A stretch of 37,777 bases of DNA from Methylobacterium sp. E-005 (GCF_022829725.1 NZ_JAKSYG010000050.1:1-37777), one strand, 5' to 3'; counted from the first letter of the stretch, positions 1-6,202 are shown. Notes: a model not told the origin generated them from the sequence alone. Made by a program: numbers and translations.

Positions 1-92
1 TCGCTGTTATGGGCCTTGGCATCGCGGCACAGATCTCCGGCGTCTACGACGATGCCCCGGTCACCCCCGCGACGAAAGACAACCACCGCTGA
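1..92 (+). CDS. Hypothetical protein, C-terminal fragment (cut by window edge)
   Basis: Reading from base 3, an open frame of 29 codons ends at TGA 90-92. It begins AVMGLGIAAQ and ends with a hydrophilic tail (residues TPATKDNHR). The first visible part is weakly hydrophobic, so this may be the end of a small membrane or secreted protein. The start lies outside the window and no family can be assigned. A G/C hairpin begins 10 nt after the stop. Third positions are mostly G/C, as in the neighbours, which supports real coding, but the short length limits confidence. Confidence 0.45.
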   Translation, partial: AVMGLGIAAQISGVYDDAPVTPATKDNHR

Positions 93-101
93 ACCGGGTT
101 G

Positions 102-119
102 GCGCGCGCTCCGGCGCGC
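102..119 (+). terminator. G/C hairpin after the first gene
   Basis: GCGCGC (102-107), loop GCTCCG, GCGCGC (114-119), starting 10 nt after the stop at 92. There is no U-tract, so termination here is only a possibility. Confidence 0.3.
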
Positions 120-152
120 GTCATTCCCAATTCGGGATTTCGAGCATTAGTG

Positions 153-174
153 TATATTAACCGGTCATTAACCG
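153..174 (+). promoter_or_regulatory. Putative -10 with an 11-bp-period direct repeat
   Basis: An A+T-rich patch in the 237-nt space before the gene at 330 holds TATATT (153-158), a possible -10. It overlaps a direct repeat, ATTAACCG at 156-163 and again at 167-174, one helical turn apart. This is a likely promoter/operator for the rightward cargo genes. No good -35 hexamer is visible. Confidence 0.35.
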
Positions 175-297
175 TCGGGCGACTTCCGAGTTGCGGGTGG
201 ACCTAGGTTTTGCGAGGATGTCTACTCGATCCCGTCTTAATCATTAAAGACGATTGGACTCGCGTCGCACCGCGTTGTCTGGATTCCTCCGCTCATC

Positions 298-312
298 GAG
301 GCCACCGGCCTC
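298..312 (+). promoter_or_regulatory. Leader hairpin 17 nt before the start at 330
   Basis: GAGGCC (298-303), loop ACC, GGCCTC (307-312) is a perfect 6-bp stem. It is followed by 17 nt holding the ribosome-binding GGAG (318-321) and then ATG 330. The layout matches the hairpins before the genes at 1000 and 1664, although the sequence differs. Confidence 0.4.
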
Positions 313-329
313 TGACCGGAGACGAGCCG

Positions 330-917
330 ATGATCGACTGGGTCACAATCACCAGGGACGAACTGACGGAGGCCGAGCGGGCGCACGCCCGTCAGTTCCT
401 CGCCGACGCGGATGGTACCGACCACTGCGACGAGGGCTACACCACACTGATGAACGCCGGCGGCTGGACGGTGCACTGCCCCGGCGAGCCGGTGACGGAC
501 GGGCATGTCGCCGAGCTTCTCGCGCAGCTCGTCGAGTTGCGCAGGGACATGCCGCGCCGCGCCGGCTGGAGGTTCATCGTCGATCTCGTCGTGGGTCGTG
601 GACAGCCGGGCGAGAAGCTCCGGGCCGTCTACGCCAGGGAGACCGGCATCGCGGAGGACCACGCATTCCCCCCCGCGCTGGACCCTGACATGCCCGAGGG
701 GCGCGCCGTCGTCGCCGAGGAGATCCGCCGGACCCGCGTGTACTATGAGGCGATGCGCGCTCGCGATGCCGAGAACGCCCGGAGGCATGCCGAACGGGTC
801 GCGCAGGCGCAGGCCCGTCGCCGGCTACCGCCCATCCGGACACCGGACCCCGGCCCGGACCCTAGGCAGATGGCGCTCGACCTGGAGCCCGGCACCCCGC
901 CCGAAACGAAATCCTGA
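330..917 (+). CDS. Hypothetical protein of the integrative element (195 aa)
   Basis: I do not recognise this family. The start at 330 is chosen because GGAG (318-321) sits 8 nt upstream; the frame is open further upstream but without a ribosome site. The N-terminal half is mixed and acidic and looks globular. From about residue 130 the protein becomes rich in Arg, Ala and Glu, probably one long charged helix (residues 140-170), then a proline-rich tail ending near MALDLEPG. No signal peptide or membrane segment is visible. It is the first of five rightward genes that end at the terminator at 2737, so they may be co-transcribed from the region near 153. Function unknown. Confidence 0.65.
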   Translation: MIDWVTITRDELTEAERAHARQFLADADGTDHCDEGYTTLMNAGGWTVHCPGEPVTDGHVAELLAQLVELRRDMPRRAGWRFIVDLVVGRGQPGEKLRAVYARETGIAEDHAFPPALDPDMPEGRAVVAEEIRRTRVYYEAMRARDAENARRHAERVAQAQARRRLPPIRTPDPGPDPRQMALDLEPGTPPETKS

Positions 918-962
918 AACCGACCCTTGTTGCCCGCGAGGCGGAGGGCTACCTTCTCCTCA

Positions 963-982
963 CGGGCAGGCCATGCCGCCCG
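963..982 (+). promoter_or_regulatory. Leader hairpin, copy 1 (before the gene at 1000)
   Basis: CGGGC, bulged A, GGC, loop CAT, GCC, GCCCG (963-982) forms an 8-bp stem with one bulge. It ends 17 nt before ATG 1000, with the ribosome site GGAG (989-992) between. Stem sequence is identical to the copy at 1626-1645; only the loop differs. Confidence 0.55.
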
Positions 983-999
983 AACGACGGAGTACCGCA

Positions 1000-1539
1000 A
1001 TGGACCGCAACACCTTCACCACCGACATCGTGGCCCTCGGGTTCGAGGCCGATTCCGATAGCGAATTCTGGCTCGGCCAGGACATCGGCCTTAGCCTCGA
1101 CGCGGACGGCGGCGTCGCCCTCCTCGATGCCAACGGCAGGCCCGCCAACGGGCGTCACGGCTACGACGATGCCCTCGACCATCTCCGGCGCAATCTCGGC
1201 GCAGGGTACGCCTCCCTCAAGGAGGCCTGGGAGGTCAGGGAGTCCAGCACGGCGAGGCAGGTCGCCGAGGACGAGGACGACGCCCCGGAGCCAGGCTACT
1301 ACGCGGACGAGGACTGCACCGTGGCGCTCGACGGCGGCGAGATCTGCCCGGAGATCTTCTACCACCTTTCGGGGGGAGAGATCCGTCGCTACTGGTACCA
1401 AGGACAGGAGACATACGACGTCCACGTCCACGACACGGACGAGTTCGGCCGCGGGCACTGGCTGGGCGAAGGGACGACGCGGGTCTCGGACGACACGACC
1501 CTGGACGAGCTCGCCGAGGTTCTCGACGCCGACTACTGA
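1000..1539 (+). CDS. Very acidic hypothetical protein (179 aa)
   Basis: Family not recognised. The start at 1000 follows GGAG (989-992) at 7 nt. By my count the protein has about 42 Asp/Glu against about 12 Lys/Arg, a net charge near -30, with acidic clusters around residues 88-95 (AEDEDD) and 103-107 and an acidic C-terminus. Aromatic residues (YY, FYH, RYWY) lie between the acidic patches, so it is probably folded. There is no signal peptide or membrane segment. Such charge in a small protein next to an integrase recalls DNA-mimic anti-restriction proteins, but I see no known motif of those families, so this stays a guess. It is preceded by the leader hairpin at 963. Confidence 0.65.
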   Translation: MDRNTFTTDIVALGFEADSDSEFWLGQDIGLSLDADGGVALLDANGRPANGRHGYDDALDHLRRNLGAGYASLKEAWEVRESSTARQVAEDEDDAPEPGYYADEDCTVALDGGEICPEIFYHLSGGEIRRYWYQGQETYDVHVHDTDEFGRGHWLGEGTTRVSDDTTLDELAEVLDADY

Positions 1540-1545
1540 ACCACA

Positions 1546-1595
1546 GCCGGGGCACCAGCCCCGGCCTCCCGCCGGCCGCCACGATGATGGCGGCC
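1546..1595 (+). terminator. Two perfect hairpins between the genes at 1000 and 1664
   Basis: GCCGGGGC (1546-1553), loop ACCA, GCCCCGGC (1558-1565) is a perfect 8-bp stem starting 7 nt after the stop. A second perfect 8-bp stem follows: GGCCGCCA (1574-1581), loop CGATGA, TGGCGGCC (1588-1595). Neither has a U-tract. They could attenuate or protect the mRNA rather than terminate. Confidence 0.4.
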
Positions 1596-1625
1596 CGCCG
1601 GGGGCCGGATAGTCCACCCCCAACC

Positions 1626-1645
1626 CGGGCAGGCCCTGCCGCCCG
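1626..1645 (+). promoter_or_regulatory. Leader hairpin, copy 2 (before the gene at 1664)
   Basis: CGGGC, bulged A, GGC, loop CCT, GCC, GCCCG (1626-1645), ending 18 nt before ATG 1664. Between hairpin and start the sequence ACAGCCGGAATACCGCTC resembles copy 1 (AACGACGGAGTACCGCA), including a weaker ribosome site GGAA. Confidence 0.55.
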
Positions 1646-1663
1646 ACAGCCGGAATACCGCTC

Positions 1664-2119
1664 ATGCTGCACGACCACCTCGCCCCCCGGAAGAACCCCC
1701 GCTGGACCGCCCCGACGCGGATCAGCAAGCCCGAGCGCGCCCTCACGCGCCAGGAGCGCGAGGACCTCGCCGACGCCGCCGCCCTGCGGATGGTCGGGGG
1801 CGCGACCCTCTTGTTCCACATGACCGTCGTGGACCCGACGAACAACTTCGAGCCCATCGAGGGCACGGGGCTGGACCTCGTGGTGTCCTGCGTCTCGCCG
1901 TCCGCGGCGTACGTGGCGTGGGAGCGGCACGCTGATTCCGTCGGCGCCGTCGGGGCGTACTGCGTGCGCATGGTGTTCACGCCCACCGCCAGGGCAGGCA
2001 GGCGCCAGCCCGAGGTCGACGAGACCCGGATGGTCGACCTCGACTGGCTCGCCCTCTCCGACGCGCTGGAGCCTCTCGACGATGAGGACCTCGCCCTCGG
2101 CCTCGCCGTATACCGCTGA
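1664..2119 (+). CDS. Hypothetical protein (151 aa)
   Basis: Not recognised. The N-terminal 40 residues are basic and proline-rich, followed by an Arg/Glu helix (residues 28-38) and then an alternating hydrophobic stretch (residues 44-110) suggesting a small beta-rich domain. The last 35 residues are acidic (DETRMVDLDW, then LDDEDLALG). No signal or membrane segment is seen. The start is set by similarity of its leader to that of the gene at 1000. It stops 10 nt before the start at 2130, so the two are probably translated from one message. Confidence 0.6.
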   Translation: MLHDHLAPRKNPRWTAPTRISKPERALTRQEREDLADAAALRMVGGATLLFHMTVVDPTNNFEPIEGTGLDLVVSCVSPSAAYVAWERHADSVGAVGAYCVRMVFTPTARAGRRQPEVDETRMVDLDWLALSDALEPLDDEDLALGLAVYR

Positions 2120-2129
2120 GGGGGCGACG

Positions 2130-2459
2130 ATGCAGATCGCCTCCTACCTCGCGACACCGGCGCATTTCCTGGCCGCCTGCGCGCTCTTATGCCAGTCCAC
2201 CGAGGCCATCAGGCAAGCGGTCGGCGGCTGCAACGCCGTCGAGGCCGAGCGCGTCACCGACCGGCTCGCCGCGGCCCGCCCGGGCACCCCGCCGGCTTGG
2301 TTCTCCGCGGACCCGTCGCTCGGGCGATTCGTGTGCTGCCTCGATGACGGTCACGTCCTCGCATGGGCGGTTTTCGGCGCCGGGACGCTGCCGGTCCTGG
2401 TGGCTTGGTACAATACGTACAGTGGCCACGTGCTCTGGAGACCGACCCATGACGCCTGA
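2130..2459 (+). CDS. Hypothetical protein (109 aa)
   Basis: Not recognised. ATG 2130 follows a G-rich ribosome site (GAGGGGG, 2118-2124). The N-terminal 25 residues are hydrophobic (LATPAHFLAACALLC) without a lysine/arginine start, so it is uncertain whether they are a membrane segment. A middle Glu/Arg helix (residues 30-50) is followed by a hydrophobic, aromatic C-terminal half with two adjacent cysteines (FVCCLDDG) and WYNTYSGHVLW near the end. The last 11 bases overlap the next gene (2449-2459), so translation of the two is probably coupled. Confidence 0.55.
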   Translation: MQIASYLATPAHFLAACALLCQSTEAIRQAVGGCNAVEAERVTDRLAAARPGTPPAWFSADPSLGRFVCCLDDGHVLAWAVFGAGTLPVLVAWYNTYSGHVLWRPTHDA

Positions 2460-2733
2460 ACTTCTGGCCCGTGCCGGGGAGGCCCTCCGCGCCGGCGGGG
2501 ATGACTGGGTCCGCACGGTCGCGGAGGCCCTCGGGCCCCGCCACCCTACGTCGCCCCGGGAATCGCTCGACAGGCGCATGATCCAACGGTGGGCAACCGG
2601 GGCCATGGACATCCCGCCCTGGGTCCCCGGGGCCCTGGCGGAGGCCCTGCGGGAGGCCGGGGACCGCCTCCACGATGTGGCCCAGGAGCTCGACGCGGTG
2701 ACGACACCGCCCCTCCCGGGTCTCATCCGATGA
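2449..2733 (+). CDS. Small helix-turn-helix-like protein (94 aa)
   Basis: The layout is that of small Cro/C1-like DNA-binding proteins found in alphaproteobacterial phages and islands. An N-terminal helix (ELLARAGEALRAG, residues 4-16) is followed by WVRTVAEALG (residues 20-29), then the putative recognition helix MIQRWATGAMDIPPWV (residues 44-59), with the RRMIQRWATG pattern typical of that fold, and a C-terminal Leu/Arg helix. Assignment is by pattern only. ATG 2449 has GGAG 9 nt upstream and overlaps the previous gene by 11 nt. It is the last gene of the rightward string, just before a strong terminator, and is a candidate regulator of the cargo genes. Confidence 0.6.
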   Translation: MTPELLARAGEALRAGGDDWVRTVAEALGPRHPTSPRESLDRRMIQRWATGAMDIPPWVPGALAEALREAGDRLHDVAQELDAVTTPPLPGLIR

Positions 2734-2736
2734 ACG

Positions 2737-2767
2737 AAGGGCCCCGGCAGCGATGCCGGGGCCCTTT
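2737..2767. terminator. Strong bidirectional terminator
   Basis: A perfect 13-bp stem, AAGGGCCCCGGCA (2737-2749) and TGCCGGGGCCCTT (2754-2766), closed by a GCGA (GNRA) tetraloop and followed by T. The flanking A and T runs let it serve both the rightward string ending at 2733 and the leftward phosphoesterase ending at 2769. Confidence 0.9.
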
Positions 2768-2768
2768 C

Positions 2769-3332
2769 TCATTCCGCGTCCGCCAGCCGGCGTTCCTCGG
2801 GCTCGTCCGGAACGGTCGCCATCCTCTCGCGGATCTCGCCGAGGCTGACCGGCCGGTAGGCCCACTCGTCCACCCCGACGTCGAGGCTGCGGGACGTGCC
2901 CGGAAGCTTCCCGTGGCTGTGGCCGTAGAGATGCAGCGCCCCCCTCCACATGCCGTTCCAAGTCCGGAGGCCGTAATGGCAGAGGACGATCCGGACGCCG
3001 TCGACGAAGATGGTCCGGAGGTCCGCCGGGTCGCTGGCCCAGCCAAGCGCGAGGTGGCGGGGCCCATCGTGGTTGCCGATGATCAGGTGCTTCCGGCCAT
3101 TCAGTCGGGCGAACACATCCTGGCACCGCTCGGACGACGAATTCATCGCGAAGTCGCCCAGGAAGAAGAGGTCGTGGTCCGGCCGGACGCGCGAGTTCCA
3201 GGCGTGGATGAGGTCCTCGTCGTGGCGGGCGATGTCGTCCCAGGGGCGGCCCTCCATCGCGAGGATGCCGCGGTGGCCGAAATGCGCGTCGGCGGTGAAC
3301 CAGGTCGTGGCGGAACTGAAATTTTGCTTCAC
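2769..3332 (-). CDS. Calcineurin-like metallophosphoesterase (187 aa)
   Basis: A single-domain metallophosphoesterase that should hydrolyse phosphoester bonds with a two-metal centre; the substrate is unknown. All family motifs are present counting from the GTG start: DAH (D15, H17), GD (59-60), GNHD (86-89), CHYG with H119, and GHSH (137-140). The length of about 190 aa is usual for the small phage and island branch (motifs WFTADAHFGH, LNGRKHLIIGNHD, WNGMWRGALHLYGHSHG). The start is GTG 3332 because a perfect AGGAGG (3343-3338) lies 5 nt upstream; a longer frame to 3359 would place that site inside the gene. It is cytoplasmic, with no signal peptide. It converges on the rightward string at the terminator 2737. 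Confidence 0.9.
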   Translation of the reverse strand: MKQNFSSATTWFTADAHFGHRGILAMEGRPWDDIARHDEDLIHAWNSRVRPDHDLFFLGDFAMNSSSERCQDVFARLNGRKHLIIGNHDGPRHLALGWASDPADLRTIFVDGVRIVLCHYGLRTWNGMWRGALHLYGHSHGKLPGTSRSLDVGVDEWAYRPVSLGEIRERMATVPDEPEERRLADAE

Positions 3333-3491
3333 GGCAGCCTCCTGTGGGGCTGCGCGCACGGCGTCACGCCCCGGGGTTTGGGATCTCGGCGAGGGGGGCG
3401 GCTATCGGTTTCACGGTGGCCTCGATGGCAGATGGAATCCCTGGCCTGCCAGCTCCCCGGGGCACGGGCAAGCGGCGATTCCCGGGGTGGT

Positions 3492-3692
3492 TTACGGTTC
3501 CCTGGCCGGTGCAGCGGCGAGGATGCGGGCGGCCTCGTTGGGGGTCAGCCGGCCATCCTCGACCGCCACGCCGAGGTCGTTCTCCAGCAGGAAGCGCGTG
3601 CGTGCGCCCTCGGGGTCAGGGTAGCCCATGTCGTGGAGGAAACAGCCCGTGCCGCGCACGGGACCGGATGCCTCGGGGTTCGGAGGGATCAT
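3492..3692 (-). CDS. Hypothetical protein (66 aa)
   Basis: Not recognised. ATG 3692 has GGGAG 6 nt upstream. The N-terminal half is Gly/Pro-rich; the C-terminal half, from LLENDLGVAVEDGRLTPNEA, looks like two short helices with a turn. No cysteine pair, signal or membrane segment is seen. It is divergent from the gene at 3742 across only 49 bp, which holds a palindromic operator-like site. Such a divergent pair of tiny genes beside an integrase suggests regulatory or excision functions, but the sequence does not show which. Confidence 0.5.
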   Translation of the reverse strand: MIPPNPEASGPVRGTGCFLHDMGYPDPEGARTRFLLENDLGVAVEDGRLTPNEAARILAAAPAREP

Positions 3693-3702
3693 TGACGGCT
3701 CC

Positions 3703-3722
3703 CAGATATTCTATATCTGTTC
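3703..3722. promoter_or_regulatory. Operator-like palindrome overlapping a near-LexA box
   Basis: In the A+T-rich 49-bp divergent spacer, CAGATAT (3703-3709), TCT, ATATCTG (3713-3719) is a perfect 7-bp inverted repeat. Overlapping it, ATTC-N7-GTTC (3708-3722) differs by one base from GTTC-N7-GTTC, the known alphaproteobacterial LexA site. The site could control both flanking genes. Confidence 0.5.
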
Positions 3723-3741
3723 TCACATAACGGAGAGACGG

Positions 3742-3933
3742 ATGGGCTACGAGGACGTCGAGATGGCGACCGCCGGCGAAGAGCGGGACGCCGTGTTGCG
3801 GTCGCTGGCAGAGGACATGGCGGACGCCGGCGGGCGGATGGGCTTCATCCGCGCCGAGCGCCCCCGGGACGTCGCCCGCGTCCTGTCGCGGGCTATCCGT
3901 GCGCGGCGGCCGCAGCGGACGCGGGCGGCTTGA
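3742..3933 (+). CDS. Hypothetical small protein (63 aa)
   Basis: Not recognised. ATG 3742 follows GGAGAG (3731-3736) with good spacing. The first 30 residues are acidic (YEDVEMATAGEERDAVL, LAEDMAD); the last 25 are very basic (RDVARVLSRAIRARRPQRTR). The likely structure is two helices with a basic tail, so nucleic-acid binding is possible. Its last 41 bases overlap the 3' end of the integrase gene on the other strand, so its transcript runs antisense to the integrase message. It shares the operator-like spacer with the gene at 3492. Confidence 0.5.
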   Translation: MGYEDVEMATAGEERDAVLRSLAEDMADAGGRMGFIRAERPRDVARVLSRAIRARRPQRTRAA

Positions 3934-5419
3934 ACTCGCGTCCCTTCTGACGGGCCTTGGCCACGAGGAAGTCCGCCCGCACCTTGTCGAGATCGAACCG
4001 CGCCGTCGCCACGTACTCCTCGACATGCGTCCACCAGGCGGTCGCCACCGGAATCTTTAGGTCGAGCCGGTCGTCGTCGGCGTAGTGCCGCTCCGACACA
4101 GACCCCGGGGCGACGCCCTCGGCATGGTCGAGGATGAGGTCCAGCGTGCTGTCCGGCAGGCGCAGCGTCCTGGCACCGTGGGACCGGAACGCCCGCCGCA
4201 GGTCGTGGGGCGAAGCGTCCACGGGTAGGGCGGCCAGCAGGTGCGTGATCGCGGACTCGGACAGGTGCTCGATGGCGACGCCGGCCCGCCGCGGCCGCAT
4301 CCCCGGGAACAGCCACGGACCTTCACCGGCGCGCTCGACCTGTTCCCGCACGGCGGACCAGACCGGGGGCGGCAGGGGGACGGCGTGGTGGGCCTGGGCG
4401 GAGGCGCGCTCGCCCGTCTTCCGGCGCACCGGCGGCAGCCGCCAGATGCCCCAGCCCGGCTGGTCCGGCACCGGGGCTAGCTCTTCCAGGCGCGCCGTCG
4501 CGATGGCCCGCCGGCGTTGCACCGTCGAGACCAGGAGCATCACCGCCGCCGAGAACCGCGGTTCCAGGAGATCCGTGCGCGCCAGGGCGACCAGAAGGCC
4601 GACGCGGTCCATCGTCGGGAATCGCACGCGCTGCCCCCGCGGCGCCTCGCCCTCCTTGGCCTTGGGCTTCTTCGGTCGCTGCAGGTCGTCCAGCCACCCC
4701 TTCGGCACGCCGCTGTCTCGCCGGGGCCCCGGGGTCGCCAGCCACGTGTAGAAGTGCCTGAGCCGGACGAAGATCGCCTCGGACTGGCGGTGGTGCGTCT
4801 TCGCCTTTTCCCCGAGGATGGGCTGCAGGTCGTCCGGCGTGATGGTCGCGACCGGCAGCGGCGCGAACCGGCGCAGGACCGGGTGCCGGAGCACCTTCCT
4901 CGCATCGTCGTGGGCGGCCTTGCGCCACTCGTCTGCATGGGCCGCGAGGTACTCGTCGACGGCCTTCGTGTAAGTCCACGTGCGGGGCGCGACGGCCTTC
5001 AGCGGCTTCAGGTGGACGATGTCCGGGTAGGCCTCCTCCGGGGTCGTCAGCCCCATCTCGACGCGGTGGAGGACCAACCACCGGTCGGTCGGGAGGCCGT
5101 TCCCGGACCGCAGCATGGTCGTGGCGGCGGTGCAGATCGCGCGGGCCTGGGCGATGGTCAGCCCGTCCACCGGGCCGAGGTTGAGGCGCATCGTCTTCCC
5201 GAACCGCTCCGCCTTCCATCCCCACGTGACGGTCCGCGGACTGACCCGCAGCAGCAGCCCCTGCGCACGGCTGTCCCGGACATCGACGGCCGCGACGCCC
5301 GGCCGCTGTTCCCGGCCGGCGCGCTCGATGAACGTTGCGGTGATGTCGACGGCGCCCCTCGGGGGCCAATCCACCTTCGGCTTTGGCGGGGCCTTCGGGG
5401 CGGCCTTGGCGCGGGGCAT
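3893..5419 (-). CDS. P4-type tyrosine recombinase / integrase (508 aa)
   Basis: Catalyses site-specific integration and excision of the element. The N-terminal part (about residues 20-110) matches the arm-type DNA-binding domain of P4-family integrases (GLLLRVSPRTVTWGWK, then LTIAQARAICTAA). The core-binding domain follows (about 148-230), then the catalytic domain. Visible catalytic residues are Arg about 302-304 (VQRRRAIA), H405 and R408 in HDLRR, H432, and the nucleophile Y446 in RHYAD. The tail is Ala-rich. ATG 5419 has AAGGA about 10 nt upstream. The gene lies about 170 bp from the tRNA-Lys fragment at 5591-5641, its likely target, and its 3' end overlaps the small gene at 3742. Family certain; target inferred. 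Confidence 0.93.
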   Translation of the reverse strand: MPRAKAAPKAPPKPKVDWPPRGAVDITATFIERAGREQRPGVAAVDVRDSRAQGLLLRVSPRTVTWGWKAERFGKTMRLNLGPVDGLTIAQARAICTAATTMLRSGNGLPTDRWLVLHRVEMGLTTPEEAYPDIVHLKPLKAVAPRTWTYTKAVDEYLAAHADEWRKAAHDDARKVLRHPVLRRFAPLPVATITPDDLQPILGEKAKTHHRQSEAIFVRLRHFYTWLATPGPRRDSGVPKGWLDDLQRPKKPKAKEGEAPRGQRVRFPTMDRVGLLVALARTDLLEPRFSAAVMLLVSTVQRRRAIATARLEELAPVPDQPGWGIWRLPPVRRKTGERASAQAHHAVPLPPPVWSAVREQVERAGEGPWLFPGMRPRRAGVAIEHLSESAITHLLAALPVDASPHDLRRAFRSHGARTLRLPDSTLDLILDHAEGVAPGSVSERHYADDDRLDLKIPVATAWWTHVEEYVATARFDLDKVRADFLVAKARQKGREFKPPASAAAAAHG

Positions 5420-5450
5420 TTGGGCGGATTCCTTGGGCGGGTTTGGGCGG
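5420..5450. repeat. Three direct repeats TTGGGCGG before the integrase
   Basis: TTGGGCGG occurs at 5420-5427, 5433-5440 and 5443-5450 in the 5' leader of the integrase gene and between it and the attachment site. Such iterated short sites are typical positions for integrase arm-binding or autoregulation. No binding evidence is available from sequence alone. Confidence 0.45.
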
Positions 5451-5590
5451 GGCCAGGAAAATCACCCGTCCCGCGGTCCCCGTCGAGGGGAATCGCTCGC
5501 GCGAGGGTAAACCGCTGTGGACGCTACCGGAAGTGAAACGCCGTTCAGTATCTTTTGGGCCGCCTGCCCCCGCCCGGGAGGGGCATGGGC

Positions 5591-5641
5591 CGCTGACTCT
5601 TAATCAGCGGGTCCTAGGTTCGAACCCTAGTGCGCCCACCA
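5591..5641 (+). other. Attachment site: 3' fragment of a tRNA-Lys(CUU) gene
   Basis: The sequence holds the anticodon stem-loop (5592-5608, loop CTCTTAA, anticodon CTT at 5599-5601), variable region, T arm (stem CTAGG/CCTAG, loop TTCGAAC) and acceptor 3' strand TGCGCCC + A + CCA (5631-5641). The 5' acceptor strand GGGCGCA and the D arm are absent; bases 5566-5590 do not match a tRNA. This is the crossover copy left at the far end of an element that inserted into a tRNA 3' end: element DNA to the left, chromosome to the right. The intact tRNA-Lys is expected left of the window. Confidence 0.85.
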
Positions 5642-5737
5642 TTCCTTGATCACGCTCAGCGTTGATGCCGGTGGCACAAACCGCGGCTCGGAGTTCCTCG
5701 GCCTTCGGGCGGGGCCCCCGACCCAGAGGAGCGAGCC

Positions 5738-6202
5738 ATCGTCGCACTTCGGATCTGGATCCTGCTTTGTTGTACGACCACGCTCAGTGCCTGCGTGGGA
5801 ACATCCGCCACCACGCCGCCCCCGGCGGGACTCGCACCGATCGCAATCTCGAATGGTGCCCTGCCGCGCAACGTCGAGCCCGGCCAGCCCTTGAGGGCCG
5901 ACCTCGGCGTTGGCGCCGGTATCGATCCCGATGCTCAACTCGCTGCAGCCGCCCGCGACCGAGCAGCCTGGGCACCGATCGGCGCTGAGCCGATCGTCCG
6001 GTCGGCCATCGTGCCGAGCCGGAATGCGGGTCGTGCCGGCCTTGATGATGGAACAAGCCCGAACGGCATGGCCAGCACGCCGCCCGCCGGCGACGGAAAC
6101 CGGCGTGGCACGCCATTGCCGGTCCGGGGGCGGGACGCGACCCTGGGTCGCCTCGAACGCGAGGGCCAGCGGACGACCAGACCGATCTGTGCGAACTGCT
6201 GA
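5738..6202 (+). CDS. Lipoprotein-like ORF with ATC as its only well-placed start
   Basis: An open frame encodes a lipoprotein signal: one Arg, then IWILLCCTTT, then lipobox LSAC with Cys at codon 19, followed by a Pro/Thr linker (TSATTPPPAG) and about 100 residues of unknown kind. A strong ribosome site AGAGGAG (5725-5731) is followed by 6 nt and then ATC, not ATG. No ATG, GTG or TTG lies in frame between the upstream stop (5663-5665) and the lipobox; GTG 5795 comes right after the Cys. Either translation starts at ATC, as at the few known AUU/AUC starts, or an ATG was lost and this is a decaying gene. The second half is Arg/Gly-rich and less gene-like. It lies just outside the element boundary. 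Confidence 0.35.
   Translation: MVALRIWILLCCTTTLSACVGTSATTPPPAGLAPIAISNGALPRNVEPGQPLRADLGVGAGIDPDAQLAAAARDRAAWAPIGAEPIVRSAIVPSRNAGRAGLDDGTSPNGMASTPPAGDGNRRGTPLPVRGRDATLGRLEREGQRTTRPICANC

Noticed and set aside
949..2157. Long leftward frame opposite the cargo genes
   Set aside because: It is the mirror of the genes at 1000 and 1664, with low-quality Arg/Ser/Gly text and no ribosome site; high-GC DNA produces such frames.
5420..5450. CRISPR-like repeats
   Set aside because: Only three 8-bp copies with unequal short spacing and no spacers of usual length.
5383..5649. Rightward frame over the tRNA-Lys fragment
   Set aside because: The text LTLNQRVLGSNPSAPT is translated tRNA sequence, a common artefact.
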